Shown: positions 52,601-61,199 of the stretch, piece after piece
Numbering within the stretch: the first letter of the stretch is position 1
How the letters are laid out: each line of letters starts with the position of its first letter
Source: Dasysyrphus tricinctus
Taxonomy: Eukaryota > Arthropoda > Insecta > Diptera > Syrphidae
Reading direction: 5' to 3'
NCBI GenBank assembly: GCA_963921185.1
Contig: OY992533.1
Span: 103,889,490-103,953,489, forward strand
DNA: 64,000 bases
Notes under the pieces: model-generated
Told to the model about the DNA's origin: nothing
The model's database searches: none
What the model saw: the letters and a program-made list of their open reading frames with translations, nothing else
Program-made: the position numbers and the translations under genes

Positions 52601-55600
52601 AATGGGTGAGAATGTCAAAACATTCATCATTGCTCACGGTGATTCAATCCTGAACTTTACTGAAATTGTTCTCTATTTTGAAGGAATTAAATTAACGTTT
52701 ATCCGTTTCATCCAAGCAGTGGATATCTGCTTGAAATGTTTGTATTTATATTAATCTCGAGTACCCAACCTCTTGTTCCTCGTTTTGGGGTTTTAAAGAA
52801 ACGCAATTTCTACAAAGTAATACAAGTTACTGCTCAGAATCATGATTTAAGATCAGTCCGATTCTAAATGAACGGGGAATGAAAAATGGGAGAAAGGCTT
52901 TCAAACAAGAAATACGCAAACTTATATTCCTAAACGTTTTTCAAAAAAAGCAGAAAACGTATATATTTCTAGATAATAAATAAACCTTTCTTTCATTTTA
53001 AATTCCACGGGAATTAACATTTAGAAACGGAGTGAATAAGTGAAAACATTTATTCTTGCTTACAAGTCCTGCATAGGTACCAAACTTAAATTTAGTATTT
53101 ACTTACGGGAAGCTTTAAGGACCAAGTTGTAGCAAACCTTAAAATTTTTGTTTTCCAATTAGAGTTCGGTTTTTAAAAAAATATTATTCAATACGATGAA
53201 AAATGATAATTTTCATTTCTATGAATCAGTAAAAATAAAAATGTAGTTACAAAATAATTCAAGTTTAAAGTTCAGTCACTCCACTTAAACAGAAGAATAT
53301 TCTTTTAAAATTTTCTTCATATTCTATTGTTACCAAATAATTCTAACTCAAAATGCACTACTTCTTTTTGGAAAAAATAGTCGAAATAAGGTTTCTTCGT
53401 ATTGCATAATATATTTAAAAAAAACTAAGAACTCTGATGTGTTAAATTGGTAAACAAAAATGCTAATGATGGATTACAAAGATAGTTATTACTGGCCCCT
53501 TACTTCTTCTTCATTGCACAAACTTTTTTTCTATTAATTCATGAAATGAAAATTGAAATTTAGGCCAAAAGTTTGTATTTTTAGTTCCAGAAGAAAATGC
53601 AGAAAGTATCTATCGGGCATTAAAATATGATAATTTGTCATGTGAGGAATTTGACCGTTGCTGGAGAGCATGTACAAACCATAGACTCTTGGAAATAAAA
53701 AACTCTTCTTCCACCTCTGAAATTTTCACTAAATGGCCTCATTATAAGCTCCCAACTGGCCATCGCTTGGTAAGCTAAAAGAATTCCTCCTATTCAGAAA
53801 TAATAAAAACTTAATTCCTAAGGTTGATATGGACTACAGTCATTTGTATCCAAACTCCGGTTCACTTTTGAACAACTGGGAAAAAATTAAGGAAAATCTT
53901 TTTAAATTTCTTTCTACTGATAACCATGTCAAAGAAAAAAATATAAAAGATATTTTAAACAAAATCTCTTCAAGAGAACTATCTGAAAGTTTGTTCCTTG
54001 TTTAAATGTTAATAATAAACACATTAATCTAGTTATAATTATTTTAACTTTTCCAATTAATTGGTTAACATTAACATAAATGTACTTAAAATAATAATGT
54101 TTTATAATAATAACTATTAATATATAATTACACTGGTCAACAAAATTTAATTATTTTTTTGTTACAGAAACAAAAATATACTTTTCCGTAGGTTTTTGGT
54201 GTGCTGAACTTGAATCTGAAGTCAGAAAAATTTTATCGGGCCACGTTTTTGAGATATTCCCGTTACAAAATCGAAAAAACCGTTTTTTGCTGTTTTCAAA
54301 GTTGTATTGTAACGTGAAGTAAATTGTTTCAACAAAATTTTTAATGGTTTCTGAAAGAACTAATTTTCTTCTTTTAAAATCAGTTTAAATCTTTCTGATA
54401 CCTCTTTTCTTCTCGGAGAAATCTTCAGTTAATTGAAGGCCTTCCATTTATGACATAAATACAATGTTAAGGAGAATGGGCAAAAATTTATGGGAAATGG
54501 TCTATTTCCCAATATGAACGTGTGATATATCGTTGAAAAGGTTATTTTGAGTACATCATTTCATTATATGGCCGTTAAGCTCTAAACCATGGGGTTCACG
54601 AGATATTCAGCTAATGTGGATTGGGAACACATTATTGTTCTTTCGGTGCTTTCAAGCCGAATATCTCGCGAGCCCCATGGTTTAGAGCTAAACGGTTATA
54701 TAATGAAATTATGTACTCAAAATAACCTTTTCATCGATATATGACACATTGGTATTGGGGAATGGACCATTTCCCATAAATTTTTACCCATTCTCCTTAA
54801 CATTGTATTTATGTCATAAATGGAAGGCCTACAATTAACTGAAGATTTCTCCGAGAAGAAAAGAGGTATCGGAAAGATTTAAACTGATTTTAAAAGAAGA
54901 AAATTAGTTCTTTCAGAAACCATTAAAAATTTTGTTGAAACAATTTATTTCACGTTACAATAAAACTTTGAAAACAGCAAAAAAACGGTTTTTTCGATTT
55001 TGTAACGGGAATATCTCAAAAACGTAGCCCGATAGAATTTTTCTGACTTCAGATTCGAGTTCAGCACACCAAAAACCTACGGAAAAGTATATTTTTGTTT
55101 CTGTAAGAAAAACCTTGTTGACCAGTGTTATTTAAATACATATAAAGTTGTTTTTAAAATTTCACATTTAAAGCTTACTAATTTGGTAATTTTTTGTTGT
55201 GCTTGGCTTTTTTTCAGATTGTAAAGATGCGGCATTGCTTTGGGCTCTTCATGGATATTTTGTACCTTTCCAAAAAGCATTCAAAAGGGACAAAGAGGGT
55301 CGGAAACATGTTACCAGGTATACGATCAAGGACTCGCAGAACGCTTTTATTTGGATAGCGAGTACAATTCAGTCCATTGAGGACCACATCGATTTCCTCA
55401 ACAAAATGGGTGAGAATGTCCAACCATTCATCATTGTTCACGGTGACTCAATCCTTAAATTTACTAATATTTTCCTGTATTTTGATGGAGTTAAATTTAA
55501 ATTTAACAGTTTTATCCGAGCAGTGGATATCTGCTTTAAAATTTTTTATTTGTTTAATCTCGAGTATCCAACTGCATGTTCCTCATTTTGGGGTTTCATT

Positions 55601-55675
55601 GAAACGCAATTTTTTCAAAGTAATAGAAAGAAAGTTTGTACACGGACTCATGTTTTGCTGAATGAGATCCTATAA
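49621..55675 (+). CDS. Spliced SAM-domain protein carried by the giant transposon, 569 aa
   Basis: Six exons with matching phases: 49,621-49,852; 50,623-51,116; 52,066-52,219; 53,564-53,769; 53,823-53,988; 55,218-55,675. Donors are GTAAGT, GTAAAC, GTACTT, GTAAGC and a weaker GTTTGT; all acceptors are AG. The joined frame is open to TAA. Residues 1-58 are acidic (DEEDSDEDVVED). Residues about 59-119 form a SAM domain (LLQNWGHLDLLDHF, INVEVLKNIECHHLTQIM, FSYGKLILFEAKLREW), usually a protein-protein module. Then come a Ser/Thr/Asn-rich linker and a helical block (AIAESYEKSKKFREHERKQL). Exons 3-6 give a basic YYRTCKRGKIYNKFC stretch, WPHYKLPTGHRLVDMDYSHL, and a C-terminal block TIKDSQNAFIWIASTIQSIE to NLEYPTACSSFWGFIE. 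From memory, similar multi-copy proteins occur in many invertebrate genomes. The role is unknown; binding the subterminal arrays is a guess. The exon 5 donor is the least certain junction. Confidence 0.75.
49939..50622. other. Intron 1 of the SAM gene
   Basis: AT-rich and without a recognisable element. It ends in a pyrimidine tract (taactctttcag). Confidence 0.6.
51540..51990 (-). pseudogene. Tc1-like transposase remnant in intron 2
   Basis: The minus strand reads LWSAELKVVLFNP near 51,945-51,905 (usually WTDESKFNLF). After decayed sequence it gives WTFQKDNDTKNASRLVKNWF near 51,690-51,630 and DIENFW near 51,585-51,565. These match the DND block with the second catalytic Asp and the NPIENLW block with the final acidic residue of Tc1-type DD34E/D transposases. 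Stops and indels make it dead. It lies antisense inside intron 2 of the SAM gene. Confidence 0.8.
52495..52821 (+). pseudogene. Duplicated fragment of the SAM gene's last exon
   Basis: Repeats 55,297-55,628 at high similarity, beginning with the same gggtcggaaacatgttacca. It includes TIKDSQNAFIWIASTIQSIE and the HGDSIL word, and it runs on through ctcgagta and the cgttttggggtt region. A one-base insertion before ctcgag breaks the frame. It sits in intron 3, upstream of the real last exon, and lacks the start of that exon. Confidence 0.85.
52822..53563. other. Rest of intron 3 of the SAM gene
   Basis: AT-rich, with no recognisable element. It ends gaaatttag before exon 4. Confidence 0.5.
54131..55127. 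mobile_element. Full-length foldback element, CACTG ends, TTA target duplication
   Basis: 997 bp in the last intron of the SAM gene. The left end cactggtcaacaaaattt is mirrored at the right by cttgttgaccagtg. The two arms of about 480 bp are near-perfect inverted complements around a centre near 54,632 (for example ctctaaaccatggggttcac and cgcgagccccatggtttaga). The flanking triplet is TTA on both sides (54,128-54,130 and 55,128-55,130). CACTG ends with a 3-bp duplication match the CMC/EnSpm superfamily. It has no coding capacity. Confidence 0.85.
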
Positions 55676-55760
55676 TTTCACTTTTTGTAATATATTTCAC
55701 TCAACTTTAACACTGTAACTATGTATATTTTTCCTGCCATTCACTTGGCTTATCTGAACA

Positions 55761-55766
55761 AATAAA
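55761..55766 (+). terminator. Poly(A) signal of the SAM gene
   Basis: AATAAA 86 bases after the TAA stop, with further aaaataaatg following. It is correctly placed for a 3' end. Confidence 0.6.
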
Positions 55767-56049
55767 GAGTAAAATAAATGTAAACATCTGTTTCATTTAA
55801 CCCTTTAAGATTTCAGAAAAGAGAAGATAAGAGATGAAAGAACGGAGCTATTGTTATCGGGTTTGTATGAAATGAAAAAGAAGATTCACACTAATTTTTC
55901 CTTCTTTTGTATTTTGACAGAGTTCGAGCAACATGACCTAATAAATTTAGATGGCTAAATTTCCTTGTCTTCTTGTTTTTGTTAAATGATTTTTTAATTT
56001 CTTGATAGGAAATTAAAAATTCGTTGACAAAGGAATAAGACTGTAAGAA

Positions 56050-56340
56050 ATTTAGCTTTTTTAATTTATTGAAAACAGCATTTATTAATTTAATGAACGC
56101 GTTTATTAATTTTAATAAACGTATTCATAAAATTAATAAGTGCTGGTCATTTTTTCTACTAACCCGTTTATTATTTTTAATAAACGAGTTCATTGAATCA
56201 ATGAACGCGTTTATTAAAAAATAATAAACGCATTCATTGATTCAATGAACGTGTTTATTAAAAAATAATGAACGCGTTCATTGAATCAATGAATGCGTTT
56301 ATTATTTTTTAATAAACGCATTCATTGGTTCAATGAACAC
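56050..56340. repeat. Inner right subterminal region, non-tandem palindromes
   Basis: Dense inverted words with C and G at the ends: gcgtttattaaaaaataata then aacgc, gttcattgaatcaatgaac, and acgtgtttattaaaaaataa. Both AATAAACG and AATGAACG forms occur, so this looks like the unexpanded ancestor of the 22-bp array that follows. Confidence 0.85.
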
Positions 56341-59272
56341 GTTTATTAAAAATTAATAAACGGTTTATTAAAAATTAATAAACGGTTTATTAAAAATTAA
56401 TGAACGGTTTATTAAAAATTAATGAACGGTTTATTAAAAATTAATAAACGGTTTATTAAAAATTAATGAACGGTTTATTAAAAATTAATAAACGGTTTAT
56501 TAAAAATTAATAAACGGTTTATTAAAAATTAATAAATGGTTCATTAAAAATTAATAAACGGTTTATTAAAAATTAATAAACGGTTTATTAAAAATTAATT
56601 AACAGTTCATTAAAAATTAATAAACGGTTTATTAAAAATTAATAAATGGTTCATTAAAAATTAATAAACGGTTTATTAAAAATTAATAAACGGTTTATTA
56701 AAAATTAATAAACGGTTTATTAAAAATTAATAAACGGTTTATTAAAAATTAATTAACAGTTCATTAAAAATTAATAAACGGTTTATTAAAAATTAATAAA
56801 CGGTTTATTAAAAATTAATAAATGGTTCATTAAAAATTAATAAACGGTTTATTAAAAATTAATAAACGGTTTATTAAAAATTAATAAACGGTTTATTAAA
56901 AATTAATTAACAGTTCATTAAAAATTAATAAACGGTTTATTAAAAATTAGTAAACGGTTTATTAAAAATTAATAAATGGTTCATTAAAAATTAATAAACG
57001 GTTTATTAAAAATTAATAAACGGTTTATTAAAAATTAATAAACGGTTTATTAAAAATTAATTAACAGTTCATTAAAAATTAATAAACGGTTTATTAAAAA
57101 TTAATAAACGGTTTATTAAAAATTAATAAACGGTTTATTAAAAATTAATTAACAGTTCATTAAAAATTAATAAACGGTTTATTAAAAATTAATAAACGGT
57201 TTATTAAAAATTAATAAATGGTTCATTAAAAATTAATAAACGGTTTATTAAAAATTAATAAACGGTTTATTAAAAATTAATTAACAGTTCATTAAAAATT
57301 AATAAACGGTTTATTAAAAATTAATAAACGGTTTATTAAAAATTAATAAATGGTTCATTAAAAATTAATAAACGGTTTATTAAAAATTAATAAACGGTTT
57401 ATTAAAAATTAATAAACGGTTTATTAAAAATTAATTAACAGTTCATTAAAAATTAATAAACGGTTTATTAAAAATTAATAAACGGTTTATTAAAAATTAA
57501 TAAATGGTTCATTAAAAATTAATAAACGGTTTATTAAAAATTAATAAACGGTTTATTAAAAATTAATAAACGGTTTATTAAAAATTAATTAACAGTTCAT
57601 TAAAAATTAATAAACGGTTTATTAAAAATTAATAAACGGTTTATTAAAAATTAATAAATGGTTCATTAAAAATTAATAAACGGTTTATTAAAAATTAATA
57701 AACGGTTTATTAAAAATTAATAAACGGTTTATTAAAAATTAATAAATGGTTCATTAAAAATTAATAAACGGTTTATTAAAAATTAATAAACGGTTTATTA
57801 AAAATTAATTAACAGTTCATTAAAAATTAATAAACGGTTTATTAAAAATTAATTAACAGTTCATTAAAAATTAATAAACGGTTTATTAAAAATTAATAAA
57901 CGGTTTATTAAAAATTAATAAACGGTTTATTAAAAATTAATTAACAGTTCATTAAAAATTAATAAACGGTTTATTAAAAATTAATAAACGGTTTATTAAA
58001 AATTAATAAACGGTTTATTAAAAATTAATTAACAGTTCTTTAAAAATTAATAAACGGTTTATTAAAAATTAATAAACGGTTTATTAAAAATTAATAAATG
58101 GTTCATTAAAAATTAATAAACGGTTTATTAAAAATTAATAAACGGTTTATTAAAAATTAATAAACGGTTTATTAAAAATTAATTAACAGTTCATTAAAAA
58201 TTAATAAACGGTTTATTAAAAATTAATAAACGGTTTATTAAAAATTAATAAATGGTTCATTAAAAATTAATAAACGGTTTATTAAAAATTAATAAACGGT
58301 TTATTAAAAATTAATAAACGGTTTATTAAAAATTAATTAACAGTTCATTAAAAATTAATTAACGGTTTATTAAAAATTAATAAACGGTTTATTAAAAATT
58401 AATAAACGGTTTATTAAAAATTAATTAACAGTTCATTAAAAATTAATAAACGGTTTATTAAAAATTAATAAATGGTTCATTAAAAATTAATAAACGGTTT
58501 ATTAAAAATTAATAAACGGTTTATTAAAAATTAATAAACGGTTTATTAAAAATTAATTAACAGTTCATTAAAAATTAATAAACGGTTTATTAAAAATTAA
58601 TAAACGGTTTATTAAAAATTAATAAATGGTTCATTAAAAATTAATAAACGGTTTATTAAAAATTAATAAACGGTTTATTAAAAATTAATAAACGGTTTAT
58701 TAAAAATTAATTAACAGTTCATTAAAAATTAATAAACGGTTTATTAAAAATTAATAAACGGTTTATTAAAAATTAATAAACGGTTTATTAAAAATTAATT
58801 AACAGTTCATTAAAAATTAATAAACGGTTTATTAAAAATTAATAAACGGTTTATTAAAAATTAATAAATGGTTCATTAAAAATTAATAAACGGTTTATTA
58901 AAAATTAATAAACGGTTTATTAAAAATTAATAAACGGTTTATTAAAAATTAATTAACAGTTCATTAAAAATTAATAAACGGTTTATTAAAAATTAATAAA
59001 CGGTTTATTAAAAATTAATAAATGGTTCATTAAAAATTAATAAACGGTTTATTAAAAATTAATAAATGGTTTACTAAAAATTAATAAACGGTTTATTAAA
59101 AATTAATTAACAGTTCATTAAAAATTAATAAACGGTTTATTAAAAATTAATAAACGGTTTATTAAAAATTAATAAACGGTTTATTAAAAATTAATTAACA
59201 GTTCATTAAAAATTAATAAACGGTTTATTAAAAATTAATAAACGGTTTATTAAAAATTAATAAACGTTTATT
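56341..59272. repeat. 22-bp palindromic tandem array with 154-bp higher-order repeat
   Basis: About 130 copies of a 22-bp unit that is an inverted repeat in itself (GTTTATTAA, three A, TTAATAAAC). Three unit types differ at the junction: K (aataaacggtttatt), B (aataaatggttcatt) and C (aattaacagttcatt). From about 56,750 they mostly follow the order C-K-K-B-K-K-K, a 7-unit or 154-bp period; C junctions recur at, for example, 56,752/56,906 and 57,434/57,588. Shortened versions of the block are interspersed. Confidence 0.97.
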
Positions 59273-59594
59273 ATTTTTTAATAAACTGTTCATAAATATC
59301 ATTCGGAAATAACTCCGATTTTGTTGGTTTTTAATAAATGCGTTCATTGATTCAATGAACGCGTTCATTATTTTTTAATTAACAGGTTCGTTGTTTTAGT
59401 GAACACATTCGTTGTTTTAATGAATCGTTCATAAAAATCCTTCGGAGATAATTCGGAAAGATTTTTACGAACAAATTAATGTACGTTCATTGAATCAATG
59501 AACGTTGTTTGATTTTAATAAACGGCCATTCATTATCGTTATTATCGTGTTCATTGGACAAATAATAATGTATGGTACATTGTCCCAATGAATA
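59273..59594. repeat. Outer right subterminal region
   Basis: Non-tandem palindromic words: gttcattgattcaatgaacg, gttcattgaatcaatgaacg, ttcattggacaaataataat and cattgtcccaatg. The last also occurs near the left end (36,926), which supports the pairing of the two termini. Confidence 0.85.
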
Positions 59595-59629
59595 GATTGT
59601 TTGATTCCACGTACCTTTTTGGTTCAGTG
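59595..59629 (-). repeat. Right terminal inverted repeat
   Basis: Read inwards on the minus strand it is CACTGAACCAAAAAGGTACG followed by TGGAATCAAAC. It matches the left end at CACTGAA, GTACGT and AATC. Confidence 0.75.
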
Positions 59630-59639
59630 AACTAGGACA

Positions 59640-61080
59640 GGTAGAAGGACGTGTTGAGTGCAATTGAGGTTACTTTGAACATCCTAGCCTATTTCTTACG
59701 GAGGATGAAGGACTATATCATGGACCGGGAGCTGATCTATGAGACCACGGATCAAGGAAGGCACAAGAAGGAAGCAGGTAACACATATATCAATCCTGAG
59801 GCCTGATCTGCCTGATGGCATACTTGATACTTGATACGCATGGACATGCAGAAAGATAACTTTCTTGTAGGGTATGCTAACGACATTGTCGCGGTTATAA
59901 CGGCAAAATATACCGAAAGTGTGCAGTAGAATTCTGGATTGGTGAACGCGGTCTAAGCTTGGTAACAGAAAATCCTTCTGACGAAGAAGAGGATTCCTAT
60001 ACTATCTAAGCCTTACATGTGACTAGCTCGTATCAAATGGTGTTGGAACCAGCCACCCTTGTAGTCACAGGAGTGACTCTCATTGATCTTCTAGCGGTAC
60101 AAAGGAAGTATCTATATCCACGACAAAAGGCAGACATTGCAGTGGAAACAGCAACCAATGACAGAAAACAATTTACGAAACAAAAGTGGCAAGACGGCAT
60201 GAACTCAGAAAGTAGTGGATGATGGACGGTGAGGCTGATCCGGAATGAGGCTGAGTCTGAGTGAAAAGACCAGAAACACAGTGAAGTAAACTACTACGTC
60301 ACCTAATTTCTCACCGGGAAGAGGTATTTCAACGCCTTCTTTCAAAATCGGGATCGAGAAATCAAATAGCCCAGACTGCCAGTACGGAGTCTCTGTAAGC
60401 GACCAACACACGCTCTTCGCATGAAGCATATGGATCGCCAAATGTTGAGATCTAGTGAGCAGCATTAGTGACATCGTGCCAGAAGACGTGGTGCAAAATA
60501 TTCCAAACAGTACCTAAAGCTGGCATAAAACCTGGGGCCTAATCACGTAAAACGAAAACGGTCGGACGATATCGTTTTGAAGATAGCTGTCTTTATTATT
60601 CTCTACAGATATGGTAGAGATAATAGTGGTGGAAACGATATCGTGCCATCGTTTTAATTTTACATGATTTGGCCCCTGTACGTTTATAGAATATATTTTC
60701 AGAAGGAAAAAAAAGAGAAGAACAAAATTATCGGGAAACAGTTGAGTCCGGAAATCAATCCCGCATACGAAATATGACAACCCCCTGAAGTAATGCAAAG
60801 ACCGGTCCCTGTGTGTGGGTCTGAGTTTTGTCGTAATGATGTTACGTATATTGAATGAGTCCGTCTCATGGTCAATGGGTGACTGCCGAAAATGCCTCCT
60901 AAAGTTGCATAAAGCACAAAGGAAGACAACTTAAATAAATGCTCTGAAGGAAGTTAGGAACTGCAATTATTCGAGAAGGAAATCCTGAGGATCTACACTG
61001 GGCTTTCCTTCGATCATCACCGCCGTAAGAGTTTCAAGAACGAGAAACTCTACTCTGAGACTAAGGTAGCCCCCCTGGAC
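59640..61080 (+). pseudogene. R1-like LINE remnant (RT and C-terminal zinc region)
   Basis: DMQKDNFLVGYANDIVAVIT near 59,840-59,900 is the RT active-site block, usually GYADDI, here with N in place of the first D. RIPILSK near 59,990 and a VTGVTLIDLLAVQRKYLYPR block near 60,070-60,130 correspond to the post-RT region. W-TVRLIRN and HSEVNYYVT then FLTGKRYF near 60,222-60,330 match the C-terminal GRWTxRLI, GEVNYYLTQ and SGHGYF blocks of R1-type elements. Frames change and stops are present. It is interrupted by a MITE at 60,534-60,676. Recognisable similarity fades after about 60.5 kb, so the end coordinate is approximate. Confidence 0.75.
60534..60676. mobile_element. MITE of 143 bp with GGGGCC ends
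   Basis: The left end ggggcctaatcacgtaaaac, then cggacgatatcgtttt, is mirrored by the right end (reverse complement ggggccaaatcatgtaaaat, then gcacgatatcgtttcc). Arms are about 50 bp, and the interior includes a shorter inverted pair (ctctacagatatggtagag). No coding capacity. Confidence 0.75.
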
Positions 61081-61148
61081 AAGTACTAATTTCTATCTGC
61101 TGAAGCTAGTTGGAAACGTCGCAAACCACCCTAATCAACTTATAAGAA

Positions 61149-61195
61149 TTAGTTTCGGATCTCATTGTTGGGTTAACAATGAGATCCGAAACTAA
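61149..61195. repeat. Perfect 21-bp hairpin
   Basis: ttagtttcggatctcattg plus tt (61,149-61,169) is exactly complementary to 61,175-61,195 across a 5-base loop (gggtt). Confidence 0.95.
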
Positions 61196-61199
61196 GGTT

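Larger units (their letters stand above)
36720..59629 (+). mobile_element. Giant CACTA/EnSpm-like (CMC) DNA transposon, 22.9 kb
   Basis: Both ends begin CACTGAA when read inwards, and both share GTACGT followed by AATC 16-28 bases in. Next come many inverted TTYATTA/TAATRAA words at both sides, as expected for CACTA subterminal repeats, but amplified into kilobases of tandem array. Inside are a CMC-type transposase gene (46,887-49,370, two frameshifts) and a spliced SAM-domain gene (49,621-55,675), both on the plus strand. The flanking dinucleotide is AA on both sides. A clean 3-bp duplication, usual for the superfamily, is not visible. The left and right flanks are different LINE remnants, so the empty site cannot be read from this window. 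The assignment rests on end sequence, gene content and symmetry of the subterminal motifs. Confidence 0.75.
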
